A DNA stretch of 64,000 bases from Ectorhizobium quercum (GTDB lineage: Bacteria > Pseudomonadota > Alphaproteobacteria > Rhizobiales > Rhizobiaceae). Shown piece after piece: positions 1 to 8,107 of the stretch (position 1 is its first letter; the number at the start of each line of letters is the position of its first letter). The stretch is taken from contig NZ_JANFPI010000005.1 of NCBI RefSeq assembly GCF_026552795.1, positions 62,001 to 126,000 on the forward strand, written 5' to 3'. The translations under genes were made by a program, and so were the position numbers. The notes under the pieces were generated by a model. It saw nothing but the letters and a program-made list of their open reading frames with translations. It was not told the origin of the DNA and ran no database searches.

Positions 1-235
1 CGAGCACGATGATGCCGACGAGGAAAGCCCCGACGGCGCCGATGCCGGTCCAGATCGTATAGGCCGTTCCGAGCGGCAGCGTCTTCAGCGATAGCGACAG
101 CAGGCCGAAACTGCCGATCATGGTCGCGAGCATGACGGCGGTCGGGAAAAGCCGCGTGAACCCCTGCGACTGCTTCATCGCATAGGCCCAGACGATTTCG
201 AGAAGACCGGCGGAGACGAGATAGACCCAGGACAT
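1..235 (-). CDS. gdx: Gdx/SugE-type SMR guanidinium exporter (3' end outside window)
   Basis: This is the N-terminal 78 residues of a small multidrug resistance family membrane protein; the C-terminus lies beyond the window edge. Glu13, the conserved proton/substrate carboxylate of the family, is followed by the WA pair (Glu-Ile-Val-Trp-Ala) typical of the Gdx (formerly SugE) subtype rather than EmrE. Three hydrophobic helices are visible. Gdx proteins exchange guanidinium for protons across the inner membrane. The start ATG at 233-235 has a GGGG run about 9 bases upstream. The guanidine-II riboswitch directly upstream supports guanidinium export as the role. The family call is secure; substrate specificity is inferred from subtype and riboswitch. 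Confidence 0.88.
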   Translation of the reverse strand, partial: MSWVYLVSAGLLEIVWAYAMKQSQGFTRLFPTAVMLATMIGSFGLLSLSLKTLPLGTAYTIWTGIGAVGAFLVGIIVL

Positions 236-250
236 GGAAACCCCTGAAAA

Positions 251-300
251 GCCGGGCCGTCCAGGCATTCTGTCCATGATGGGAGAGGTCGTCCTCTCAA
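251..300 (-). promoter_or_regulatory. Guanidine-II riboswitch (mini-ykkC)
   Basis: On the minus strand there are two consecutive hairpins. The first (283-298) is GAGAGG-ACGA-CCTCTC with a perfect 6-bp stem; the second (251-266) is GCCTGG-ACGG-CCCGGC with one mismatch. Both present the ACGR tetraloop closed by GG/CC, the defining feature of the guanidine-II class, in which the two loops kiss when each binds guanidinium. They are separated by 16 bases, and the second hairpin lies about 15 bases before the gdx start codon, next to the ribosome binding site. This fits translational switching of gdx. Confidence 0.85.
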
Positions 301-389
301 CGACTGATCATAGTGGCGGCCGGCCGGCTTTCAAGGGGGGGGTACGACGCGGAACGGCCGATCATTTCACGGCCGGGAAAACAGGCGCC

Positions 390-1079
390 TCACGTCCCCG
401 CCATAGCCATCACCACGGCGGAATAGTGGACGGCGGCCGCCGTCACCACGAAACCGTGCCATATGGCGTTCTGGAAGCGCAGCTTTTCCCAGACGTGGAA
501 GATGACGCCGACGGAATAGACCACGCCGCCGGCCAGGATCAGCAGCAGCGTTTCCGGCGGCAGGATGCGCGAGAGCGGCGCCACGACCAGAACGCCGCTC
601 CACCCCATGACGAGATAGAGCAGGATCGCCAGCCGGTCGTAGCGATGCGGAAAGGCGCATTTCAACACCACGCCGCCGATGGCCGCCGCCCATATGGCGA
701 CCAGCATGGTCATCACCACGGGTTCGTGCGTGGCCCGCTGGAGAAAGGGCGTATAGGTCGCCGCGATCAGGATGAAGATCGCCGAATGGTCGAGCCGGCG
801 CAGGAACCACTTGGTGCGCGACGCGGGCCAGAGATTGTAGCTGAAGGAGACCGAGAGACAGAGCACCAGCCCGATGCCGTAGATCCAGGCCGCAGCCAGC
901 TGGCCGGGGCTGGCCCACACCGTGGCATAGAAGATCAGCGCCGTGACGCCGATCAGGGCGAACACGATGCCGACGCCGTGAACGATGCCGTCGGCGACGA
1001 GCTCATGCCGGTCGTAGGCCCATTTCACCCTGCCTGTATCCAAGGGGTGCTCCATTTTCCGGGTCGAGGCTTGCATCAT
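390..1079 (-). CDS. Hemolysin III / PAQR-like membrane protein
   Basis: A 229-residue polytopic membrane protein with about seven hydrophobic helices. The segment around HSAIFILIAATYTPF is the conserved HlyIII (YqfA/PAQR) signature with the family Ser/His residues, and a C-terminal histidine motif (WHGFVVTAAAVHY) is present. Named for a Bacillus haemolysin, but its bacterial role (lipid-metabolism or membrane homeostasis, a possible metal-dependent hydrolase) is unsettled. The ATG at 1077-1079 is chosen because AAGGA lies 6 bases upstream; ATGs at 1076 and 1055 are alternatives. The frame is open further upstream but has no ribosome binding site there. Confidence 0.88.
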   Translation of the reverse strand: MMQASTRKMEHPLDTGRVKWAYDRHELVADGIVHGVGIVFALIGVTALIFYATVWASPGQLAAAWIYGIGLVLCLSVSFSYNLWPASRTKWFLRRLDHSAIFILIAATYTPFLQRATHEPVVMTMLVAIWAAAIGGVVLKCAFPHRYDRLAILLYLVMGWSGVLVVAPLSRILPPETLLLILAGGVVYSVGVIFHVWEKLRFQNAIWHGFVVTAAAVHYSAVVMAMAGT

Positions 1080-1140
1080 GACATGTCCTTGCCCGGGCGT
1101 CCATGATTGTGCGGGGCAACATGGAGCCTGCAAACGCGAA

Positions 1141-1174
1141 ACGGCGAAAGCAAGGCAATCCCTGCTTTCGCCGT
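1141..1174 (-). terminator. Terminator-like hairpin after the DksA-like gene
   Basis: The inverted repeat ACGGCGAAAGCA (1141-1152) / TGCTTTCGCCGT (1163-1174) forms a perfect 12-bp stem with a 10-base loop. On the minus strand it is followed by a moderately T-rich stretch (TTCGCGTTTG), about 90 bases after the stop codon of the DksA-like gene. Confidence 0.6.
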
Positions 1175-1260
1175 CCACATATTCCGGAAACAAAGCCTGC
1201 GGCCTTACGGCGCTGGCTGCCCCCTGCTCCGGAATAGAGTCCCTGACCGATGAAGCGTCA

Positions 1261-1593
1261 TCAGCCGCCGGAACGCAGTTCGCCCGCGCAGGTCTGGCAG
1301 AAAGGCGTGTAGGGCACCGCATCCAGACGCTCGGCGGAAATCGGCTTGCCGCAGCGCGTGCAGGTTCCGAACGTGCCGGCGGCAATGCGGTCGAGGGCTG
1401 CGTCGATGGCCTTCAGCTCCTCCTGTCCGACCTGACCGAGTTCGTCGAGAACCTCGTCGTTGCTGCGCTCCAGCGCGCGGTCGGCGTCGTCGGGATTGCG
1501 CGGCTGCTCGAAATCGGCCTCGATCTTGTGCAGGCGACGATAGAGTTCCCGCTGCCGCGTGCGCAGGATATCCTCATAGGCATTGGCGGTCAT
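1261..1593 (-). CDS. DksA/TraR-type C4 zinc-finger protein
   Basis: A 110-residue protein with an N-terminal helical hairpin (residues 1-75, charged and coiled-coil-like) and a C-terminal four-cysteine zinc finger (CxxC at about 78-81 and CxxC near 99-102). This layout is that of short DksA-like regulators that reach into the RNA polymerase secondary channel. It lacks the length of full DksA (about 150 residues), so it is better called DksA/TraR family. The start has GAGAGG about 8 bases upstream. It lies 110 bp downstream of the universal stress gene in the same orientation and may be cotranscribed under the same FNR-type site. Confidence 0.88.
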   Translation of the reverse strand: MTANAYEDILRTRQRELYRRLHKIEADFEQPRNPDDADRALERSNDEVLDELGQVGQEELKAIDAALDRIAAGTFGTCTRCGKPISAERLDAVPYTPFCQTCAGELRSGG

Positions 1594-1703
1594 GGGTTTA
1601 TCCTCTCTTCCCGGCTCGCGATCCGGTCGTCCGGGTCTGCGGCCAGGTTGTTGTTGTCCGTCGGAAACCGGGAAGACCGCAGGGCGGCCTTCCCCCTTCC
1701 GGC

Positions 1704-2114
1704 TCACCGGTCGACGAGAACCGAGCATTTGGCGTGGCGCACCACGCGGTCGGCGGTCGCGCCGATGAAGTAGTTGCTGATATCCGGCGTGTGCGAGGCG
1801 ACGATGATCAGGTCGGCACCGTTCTCCTCGGCCGAGGTCAGGATTTCCCGCGCAGCGGCGCCCGAGCGGATTTCCACCTTGGCGGGCACGCCGACCTTTT
1901 CCTTGATCTGCACGAGCTTCGCCTTGTTCTCGTTCAGCGCATTCTCCATGAGATCGACCGGCAGGTCGATGGCGAGATAGCCGGGCATGTCCTCCAGAAC
2001 GTTGAGAAGGACGACCTCGCCGCCGGGATCGAGCAGCGACGTCGCCTTTGCGAGAATCTTCTCGCCTTTTTCCAGCGCACCGACATCGACCGGGACGATA
2101 ATCTTCTTGAACAT
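1704..2114 (-). CDS. Universal stress protein (UspF/UspG-like)
   Basis: A 136-residue single-domain Usp with the classical N-terminus FKKIIVPVDVG and C-terminus VVRHAKCSVLV. The nucleotide-binding loop reads SHTPDISNYFIGATADRVV: the usual G-x2-G is not present, as in the E. coli UspF/UspG group (SHRPD...), so ATP binding may be weak. Usp proteins act in the cytosol in stress survival. Start supported by GGAG 9 bases upstream. First gene of a probable operon with the DksA-like gene, and preceded by an FNR/FixK-type box, which suggests induction at low oxygen. Confidence 0.92.
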   Translation of the reverse strand: MFKKIIVPVDVGALEKGEKILAKATSLLDPGGEVVLLNVLEDMPGYLAIDLPVDLMENALNENKAKLVQIKEKVGVPAKVEIRSGAAAREILTSAEENGADLIIVASHTPDISNYFIGATADRVVRHAKCSVLVDR

Positions 2115-2198
2115 GGCTATTCTCCTGATTTCCGGGGCGGTGAACCGCGCCTCCCGTGATTGCTATAGGCACTTTTTATCTTTCGCCTCATTTTCGCA

Positions 2199-2212
2199 TT
2201 GATCAAGATCAA
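2199..2212 (-). promoter_or_regulatory. FNR/FixK-type anaerobox upstream of usp
   Basis: TTGATCAAGATCAA is a perfect match to the FNR/FixK/FnrN consensus TTGAT-N4-ATCAA. Its centre is about 91 bp upstream of the usp start codon, which would place it near position -41 if transcription starts around 2164. The site is symmetric, but the opposite gene starts about 180 bp away, so the usp side is the more natural target. Confidence 0.75.
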
Positions 2213-2384
2213 TTCGGAGGCTTCTTCCGTCTTCATTACGTTGACGATAAATCAAATAAAGACCATCTTTTGTGAACGATGAACGGACGCCATAGTAAAG
2301 GCAAGAGACATTTCCCGACCGTCCACCGACAGGCGCGCTGTTTCCGCATCTTCCGCGGGAAAAGGCAGCGCAGGAGCAACCAGA

Positions 2385-3248
2385 ATGACCGAGAAGTCCG
2401 CGTCCTTCGCCCTCACCCGTCCGGCCTTCGTCGGCCAGGCGCATCTTGCCGTCGGCGACCTTGACGCCACGTCGGCCTTCTACCGCACGATGCTCGGCCT
2501 GAAAGTGTTCGAGAAGAGCGCCTCCGGCGTCCTGCTCGGCGCGGGCGGGCGTCCGTTCCTGCACCTCACCACCGGCAGGAACCTGCGCCGCGCGCCGCGC
2601 GCCAGCACCGGCCTGTTCCACAACGCCTTCCTCGTGCCCGACCGGCTGGAGCTTGCCCGCTGGCTGAAGCATGCCGCCCATAACGGCGTCGTTCTCGACG
2701 GCGCCTCCGACCATCTGGTCTCCGAGGCCATCTACCTGTCGGACCCGGAAGGCAACGGCATCGAGATCTATCGCGACCGGTCGCCGGCGGAATGGACCTA
2801 CCATGCGGACGGCATGGTCGAAATGACCACCGGCCGGCTCGACCTCCAGGCCCTTTACGACACGGCACCGGAGGAGATCTGGCAGGGCATGGCGGATGGC
2901 ACCGGCCTCGGCCACATCCATCTCCAGGTCAGCGACATCCCGGCGGCGGACACCTTCTATCGCGACGTCCTCGGCCTGAAGCTGATGTCGGTCTATCCGG
3001 GCGCGCATTTCTATGCGACCGGCTCCTACCACCACCATGTGGCGGCCAATGTCTGGAACTCCCGCCGCGCCGCGCCGCGCGAGCCCGACCTGACGGGCCT
3101 TCAGGACTACAAGCTGACCTTCAACGACAGGGCCGGCCTCGAGGCCGCGCTCGCCGCCGCCGACAGGCTGGGCGTGAAGACCGCGCAGGAAAACGGCGCG
3201 TGGTCGATGACCGATCCGTTCGGCATCGGCGTGCGCCTTTCCGCATGA
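2385..3248 (+). CDS. Two-domain VOC protein, CatE-like (catechol-2,3-dioxygenase-like)
   Basis: A 287-residue protein with two tandem glyoxalase/bleomycin/dioxygenase (VOC) modules: about residues 15-135 (starting FVGQAHLAVGDLDATSAFY) and 180-285 (starting GHIHLQVSDIPAADTFY). The metal ligand pattern of extradiol enzymes is visible: His in QAHLAV or GHIHLQV and Glu in NGIEIY. Length and layout match Bacillus CatE (about 285 residues). The substrate is not determined by sequence. It is transcribed divergently from usp and followed by an unrelated transporter. Confidence 0.82.
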   Translation: MTEKSASFALTRPAFVGQAHLAVGDLDATSAFYRTMLGLKVFEKSASGVLLGAGGRPFLHLTTGRNLRRAPRASTGLFHNAFLVPDRLELARWLKHAAHNGVVLDGASDHLVSEAIYLSDPEGNGIEIYRDRSPAEWTYHADGMVEMTTGRLDLQALYDTAPEEIWQGMADGTGLGHIHLQVSDIPAADTFYRDVLGLKLMSVYPGAHFYATGSYHHHVAANVWNSRRAAPREPDLTGLQDYKLTFNDRAGLEAALAAADRLGVKTAQENGAWSMTDPFGIGVRLSA

Positions 3249-3403
3249 CGCCGGCGCGGGCCGCTCTCCCTCGGCATGACCGGCCTGGCGCCGAGGATGT
3301 CGCGGAAGAGCGTTTGTTACTATACTGACGCCACGAAACCATCTACGGAACCAACCGAAGCCTTTCGTGTTATGAAGCGGGGGGCTGCCGGGGACATTGG
3401 CGC

Positions 3404-4492
3404 ATGGACGAGCGGGTCGACGAAACGGTTCAGGCAGCGGACACGCGAGAGCGGCCGCGCAGGGACGCCCTGCAACTGGCGATGATCTGGTCGATCATCG
3501 GTCTGTTCGTCATCGCCCTCTTCACCGTGATCGAGACGCTTTCGCTCATCCTGATGCCGGTGACGTTCGCGATCGTCGTCGGCCTCATTCTCAGCCGCGC
3601 CGCCGCACGGCTCGGCAAGTCCGGCATTCCGCCGGTCGTCACCGGGCTGATCCTGTCGGCGGGCTTCTTCGTCGTATCGTTCTTCACCGTCAACGCGCTG
3701 GTCGAGCCGCTCGGCAACGTCATCGACCAGGCCCCCGACCTGCTGGCGCAGGCGCGCGACCGCCTGCTGCCCATTCTCGGCCGCTACGAATGGCTGAACT
3801 TCACCCCGCAGACCTTCAGCCGGCAGGTGTCCGTCGAAAGCATCATCGACAATGCCGGCAGCCTGCTGTCCGTCGCCCGCAGCAACATCGTGCCGCTGCT
3901 CATCCAGACGCTGATCTTCTTCGCGGCGCTGGCCCTTTTCCTCGCCGGCCGCGTGCAGCTTCGGCAGGGCCTCATCATGATGTTCCGCCGCCGGGAAAAG
4001 CGGCTGACGGCCATCCGCGTCTTCAACGCCGTCGAGGAAGTGCTCGGCTTCTATTTCGCCACCGCCTGCCTGATCTATGGCGGCATCGGCATCACGGTCG
4101 CGATCATCGCGTTTGCCGCCGGCTTCGCCATGCCGGTGCTGTGGGGCTTCCTCGCCTTCCTGTCCAGCTTCGTTCCGTTTCTGGGGTTCGCCATCATCAC
4201 GCTGGCGCTGGCGCTGGCCGGCTTCCTGACGCATGACACGATCGTGCTGGCGATCCTGCCGGCGCTCGCCTTCTTCGTCATCCACATGATCGCGGAAAAC
4301 CTCGTCGTTCCCTCCGTCATGGGCAAGCGGCTGGAAATCAATCCGTTCCTGATCTTCCTCGCCATCCTGTTCTGGACCTGGATGTGGGGCGCGGCGGGCG
4401 CGATGCTGGCGCTGCCGGTCTCGCTCATCGCCATGACAATCGTCGACGAACTGCTGATCGAGGAAAAACACCGGCCGAGCCTGCCGGGATGA
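3404..4492 (+). CDS. AI-2E family transporter (PerM-like)
   Basis: A 362-residue inner-membrane protein of the AI-2 exporter/PerM superfamily. It has an N-terminal pair of helices after a 25-residue charged leader, a central soluble region (about 100-170), and the characteristic C-terminal block of closely spaced helices with NLVVPSVMGKRLEINPFLIFLAILFWTWMWGAAGAMLALPVSL split over the last 80 residues. Members export small molecules or act as antiporters; the substrate here is unknown. The ATG at 3404 is the first in-frame ATG and lies after a GGGGAC stretch. Confidence 0.86.
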   Translation: MDERVDETVQAADTRERPRRDALQLAMIWSIIGLFVIALFTVIETLSLILMPVTFAIVVGLILSRAAARLGKSGIPPVVTGLILSAGFFVVSFFTVNALVEPLGNVIDQAPDLLAQARDRLLPILGRYEWLNFTPQTFSRQVSVESIIDNAGSLLSVARSNIVPLLIQTLIFFAALALFLAGRVQLRQGLIMMFRRREKRLTAIRVFNAVEEVLGFYFATACLIYGGIGITVAIIAFAAGFAMPVLWGFLAFLSSFVPFLGFAIITLALALAGFLTHDTIVLAILPALAFFVIHMIAENLVVPSVMGKRLEINPFLIFLAILFWTWMWGAAGAMLALPVSLIAMTIVDELLIEEKHRPSLPG

Positions 4493-4556
4493 CGCCTTGC
4501 AGGCCGCGGCGGCGCGGCCTATCTCTGGAACACCAGCAAATTCCGGAGTTCCCGCA

Positions 4557-6665
4557 TTGACCACACCTTCCCTCTCCGCCTTCGGCCCCCTTCCCGCCGC
4601 CCCGGTGACGCCGCGCAGGCCGGTCAGCGACACGCGCCACGGCATCACCCGCACCGACGACTACGCCTGGCTGAGGGCGGACAACTGGCAGGCCGTGTTC
4701 CACGACACCTCCCTGCTCGACCCGGACATCCGCGCGGTTCTCGAGGCCGAGAACGACTATGTGAACGCCGCGATGGCCGACACCGAGGCGCTGCGCAAAA
4801 CGCTGTTCGAGGAAATGAAGGGGCGCATCAAGCAGGACGACAGTTCCGTTCCCGTGAAGGACGGCGCCTATGCCTACGGCTCGCTGTTCGTGACCGGCGG
4901 CGAGCAGCCGCATTATTTCCGCGAGGACCGCACGGGCGGCAACCGCACCGTCCTGCTCGACGGCGACGCCGAAGCCGAAGGCAAGGACTACTTCCGCCTC
5001 GCCGGCCTGTCGCATTCCACCGACCACGCGTTCGGCATCTGGGGCTATGACGACAAGGGTTCGGAATATTTCACGCTCAAGGTGCGCGATCTGAACACGG
5101 CGAAGGATCTGGACGACATCGTGGAAAACACCGGCGGCGGCGGGGCCTTCGCGCCGGACGGCAAGAGCTATTTCTACACGCTTCAGGACGAGAACCACCG
5201 CCCCTCGAAGGTCTTTCATCACATCGTCGGCACGCCGCAGACCGAGGACCGGCTGGTCTACGAGGAAAAGGACCCGGGCTTCTTCATGGGCGTCGGCGGC
5301 TCGCTGCTCGACGACTTCATCTTCATCGACATCCACGACCACGAGACCTCGGAATACCGCATCCTGTCCACGAAGGACCTGACGGCCGAGCCGAAGCTGG
5401 TGGCGGCGCGCGAGGAAGGCGTCGAATATTCGATGACGGAGGGCGGCGACGTCTTCTACATCCTGACCAATGACGGCGGCGCGAAGGATTTCAGGATCGT
5501 GGAAGCTCCGGTTTCCGCGCCGGGCAAGGAGAACTGGCGGGAAGTCGTGCCGCACCAGCCGGGCCGCCTCATCCTCTCGCACATGGCCTATGCCCGCCAT
5601 CTCGTCTGGCTGGAACGGCTGGACGGCCTGCCGCGCATCGTCATCCGCGACCGCAGGACCGGCGAGGAACACGCCATCGCCTTCGACGAGCAGGCCTATT
5701 CGCTCGGCCTTTCGGGCGCGGCGGAATACGACACCGACGTCATCCGCTTTAGCTATTCCTCGATGACGACACCCTCGCAGCTCTACGACTACGACATGGC
5801 GACGCGCGAGCGCACCCTGCTCAAGACGCAGGAAGTGCCCTCCGGCCACGACCCGGAGGATTACGTCACCGAGCGCGTCTTCGCTCCCGCCCAGGACGGC
5901 GAGCTGGTGCCGGTCTCGCTGCTCTACCGCAAGGGAACGGCGCTCGACGGTTCCGCCCCCTGCCTGCTCTACGGCTACGGCGCCTACGGCATCACCATTC
6001 CCGCCGGCTTCAGCACGACCTGCCTGTCGCTCGCCGACCGCGGCTTCGTCTATGCCATCGCCCATATCCGCGGCGGCAAGGACAAGGGCTTTTCCTGGTA
6101 CGAAAACGGCAAGATGGCGCACAAGGCCAACACCTTCCGCGATTTCATCGCCGCCGCCGACCATCTCGTCGCGAAGGGCTATACGGCCTACGACCGGATC
6201 GTCGCAGAAGGCGGTTCGGCGGGAGGCATGCTGATGGGGGCGGTCGCAAACATGGCGCCGGAGAAATTCGCCGGCATCATCGCCGCCGTGCCGTTCGTGG
6301 ACGTGCTGAACACCATGCTGGACGACACGCTGCCGCTGACCCCGCCGGAATGGCCCGAATGGGGCAACCCCATCGAATCGGCGGAGGAATACGGCTGGAT
6401 CGCCGCCTACAGCCCCTATGACAACGTGGCGGAGAAGCCCTATCCGCCAATCCTGGCGCTGGCCGGGCTGACCGATCCGCGCGTCACCTACTGGGAGCCG
6501 GCGAAGTGGGTGGCGAAGCTGCGCGCCCATTCCACCAGCGGCCAGCCCGTCCTTTTGAAAACGAACATGGCGGCGGGCCACGGCGGCAAGTCGGGTCGCT
6601 TCCAGCGGCTGGAGGAAGTGGCCTTCGAATATGCCTTCGCCCTGAAGGTGGCCGGCAAGGCCTGA
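4557..6665 (+). CDS. ptrB: Oligopeptidase B (S9A serine peptidase)
   Basis: A prolyl oligopeptidase-family enzyme of 702 residues from a TTG start at 4557, chosen because GGAG lies 8 bases upstream (4545-4548); the first in-frame ATG at 4497 would overlap the end of the previous gene and lacks a ribosome site. It has an N-terminal seven-bladed propeller (about 70-420) and a C-terminal alpha/beta hydrolase. The nucleophile is Ser554 in GGSAGGM; the Asp is in LTDPRV and the His in GHGGKSGR. Oligopeptidase B cleaves short peptides after basic residues in the cytosol or periplasm. The gene starts 65 bp after the transporter and may share its transcript. Confidence 0.93.
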   Translation: MTTPSLSAFGPLPAAPVTPRRPVSDTRHGITRTDDYAWLRADNWQAVFHDTSLLDPDIRAVLEAENDYVNAAMADTEALRKTLFEEMKGRIKQDDSSVPVKDGAYAYGSLFVTGGEQPHYFREDRTGGNRTVLLDGDAEAEGKDYFRLAGLSHSTDHAFGIWGYDDKGSEYFTLKVRDLNTAKDLDDIVENTGGGGAFAPDGKSYFYTLQDENHRPSKVFHHIVGTPQTEDRLVYEEKDPGFFMGVGGSLLDDFIFIDIHDHETSEYRILSTKDLTAEPKLVAAREEGVEYSMTEGGDVFYILTNDGGAKDFRIVEAPVSAPGKENWREVVPHQPGRLILSHMAYARHLVWLERLDGLPRIVIRDRRTGEEHAIAFDEQAYSLGLSGAAEYDTDVIRFSYSSMTTPSQLYDYDMATRERTLLKTQEVPSGHDPEDYVTERVFAPAQDGELVPVSLLYRKGTALDGSAPCLLYGYGAYGITIPAGFSTTCLSLADRGFVYAIAHIRGGKDKGFSWYENGKMAHKANTFRDFIAAADHLVAKGYTAYDRIVAEGGSAGGMLMGAVANMAPEKFAGIIAAVPFVDVLNTMLDDTLPLTPPEWPEWGNPIESAEEYGWIAAYSPYDNVAEKPYPPILALAGLTDPRVTYWEPAKWVAKLRAHSTSGQPVLLKTNMAAGHGGKSGRFQRLEEVAFEYAFALKVAGKA

Positions 6666-6698
6666 AAAACCTCCCGAACCATACAAAACATCGAAAAG

Positions 6699-6731
6699 GC
6701 CCGGATTGCGCAAGCTTCGCGCAGTCCGGGC
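6699..6731 (+). terminator. Terminator-like hairpin after ptrB
   Basis: GCCCGGATTGCGC / GCGCAGTCCGGGC gives a 13-bp stem with one G-T pair and a 7-base loop, 34 bp after the ptrB stop. The plus-strand tail is not T-rich; the minus strand has TTTT after the stem, so the signal is asymmetric and only moderately convincing. Confidence 0.5.
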
Positions 6732-6840
6732 GTGTCATCGTGCTGCAATATATCTGTCATGCGTCCAAGATTCGCCGATTCGCGCATGTCCTGCGGGCAA
6801 GGCCCCTGCCCCTCGCCGGACGTGATCCCGGGAGCAATTC

Positions 6841-7260
6841 ATGACCGACAGCACATCCGAACAGCCTTTACCCGACCCCGCCGGCGATGACGCCGCGGAT
6901 GCCCGTATCGACGCGCTCGGCCAGGCGCTCGCGATGTTGAAGGCGGGCGAGGCCGGCGGGCCCACGCTTGCCGAGATCATGCGGCTGGTGCGGCTGATGG
7001 AAAACCAGCCCGAGCATGCGATGGCGAAGCTTCGCCATTCGCTTCACCGCTGGACCGACGTGCCCGCGCCGGAAAGAATGCGCCGCGACGCGCTGCGCCG
7101 GCTCGGCCACACCGAGGCGACCCTCGGTGCCCTGCCGGGCAGCGAACGCGACGCCCTGGAAGCCACGATCGCCGACGACATCCGCCGCCGGTTCGGCATA
7201 GCGCGGCTGCCCGCGGTGAAGATGTCGCGGACAGGCCGCGTCACGCCGCTTTCCTTCTAG
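6841..7260 (+). CDS. Hypothetical protein, 139 residues
   Basis: I do not recognise a family. The protein starts with an acidic disordered-looking stretch (residues 1-25), then predicted amphipathic helices rich in Leu, Arg and Glu, and ends in a basic tail. No signal peptide, membrane segment or catalytic motif is seen, so it is likely cytosolic. The ATG has GGGAG 7 bases upstream and the gene is followed by a clear terminator at 7321-7339, which supports it as a real single-gene unit. Codon use matches its neighbours. Confidence 0.75.
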   Translation: MTDSTSEQPLPDPAGDDAADARIDALGQALAMLKAGEAGGPTLAEIMRLVRLMENQPEHAMAKLRHSLHRWTDVPAPERMRRDALRRLGHTEATLGALPGSERDALEATIADDIRRRFGIARLPAVKMSRTGRVTPLSF

Positions 7261-7320
7261 GGCCCTCAATCAACCGGCCCCGCAAGCGCGCGGGAAACTG
7301 CCGCACCGCACCGCCGGAAC

Positions 7321-7339
7321 CCCGCATTTGCGGGCTTTT
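7321..7339 (+). terminator. Rho-independent terminator
   Basis: CCCGC-ATTT-GCGGG followed by CTTTT, 60 bp after the stop of the 139-residue hypothetical gene. Confidence 0.75.
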
Positions 7340-7515
7340 CGCCATCGGGCGCAAGCTTCGCGCAAGCTTCAAAAGTTAACAAATGCTTAATAGAAGCGGC
7401 GCGAAAGCCGCGAGTCGCCAAGATTGCCGGACAAAAGGACAGACATGGAAGCGCGCCGAACGAGTGCGTCGCTTGCGCCTGTTCCGGCGCCACGGAGAAA
7501 CTGGAGTGGCGTGCC

Positions 7516-7815
7516 ATGAAGATCGATGTCGGTTCAGGCGGTTACGGTTATTCCGGCCCCGCCTACTATGCCCGCCGCGAGGCCGATGAGGCGGAAGCCG
7601 CGGAAAACGCCGCTGCCAGCAACCGGCTTTCGCTGTCGGTCAGCCGCACGCCGCTTTCGCCCTCGCTCGCCAATGCGCTCTGGACGATCGAGCGCGACCG
7701 CAAATTCGCCGCCAGCAAGACCGCCTTCGCCGAAGAGGCCGACAAGGGGCCGAACGGCGGCGTTCTCAACCTCTATCTCGAATTCGAGGTTTCCTCCGCC
7801 GACGAGTTCCACTAG
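7516..7815 (+). CDS. Hypothetical protein, 99 residues
   Basis: A small protein with a Gly/Tyr-rich N-terminus (GSGGYGYSGPAYYARR), an Ala/Glu-rich helix around residues 22-35, and a C-terminal strand-like part ending in an acidic tail. No family, signal peptide or membrane segment recognised. Support comes from rhizobial-like codon use, a TGGAG motif upstream of the ATG and a strong terminator 100 bp downstream. Function unknown. Confidence 0.65.
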   Translation: MKIDVGSGGYGYSGPAYYARREADEAEAAENAAASNRLSLSVSRTPLSPSLANALWTIERDRKFAASKTAFAEEADKGPNGGVLNLYLEFEVSSADEFH

Positions 7816-7913
7816 GCTTTTCAAATCCGGCGGCCGGGCGAATCAGTCGAGGGTCGCTTCGCAAAGGCGCATAGGGTGTTGGTCGCGTAGTCTCTCACGT
7901 TCCCCTGAAGCTC

Positions 7914-7942
7914 GGCGGCGCATCATGCGGCGCCCTTTTTTT
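7914..7942 (+). terminator. Strong Rho-independent terminator
   Basis: A 9-bp GC-rich stem with one G-G mismatch (arms 7914-7922 and 7926-7934) followed by a run of seven T (7936-7942). It ends the transcript of the 99-residue gene; the 100-bp stretch between that stop codon and the hairpin has no coding signal. Confidence 0.85.
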
Positions 7943-7969
7943 GTCCGCGCCGGCTCCTATCTATTCGGA

Positions 7970-8072
7970 TGGAGCGTTTCCAGCAAAACTGCGCGACGGC
8001 TTTGCATGCGGGAATGCATAAAAACAAGTCGTTAGAGAATTTTCGCGCTTTGGAGAAAGGCGGAAGGCTCTA
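7970..8072 (+). repeat. RIME-like palindromic element, copy 1
   Basis: About 103 bp running from GGAGCGTTTCCAGCAAAAC to a GAGAAAGGCGGAAGGCTC end. It shares the order of blocks seen in the copies at 16049, 28602, 36134 and 45014: outer arm GAGCGTTTCC, CAGCAAAA, CGGTTTTGC-like, AATGCATAAAAACAA and TTTTCGCG. This copy is the most diverged and sits in the upstream region of the MerR gene. Confidence 0.75.
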
Positions 8073-8107
8073 TCGATGGTTCCGGACAGTGGGGAGGCGA
8101 GACGGCC

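Noticed and set aside
4528-4550. EcfG-type general stress promoter (GGAAC...GTT) before ptrB
   Set aside because: The -10-like part coincides with the ribosome binding site and is not a full CGTT; the transcript would start beyond the start codon.
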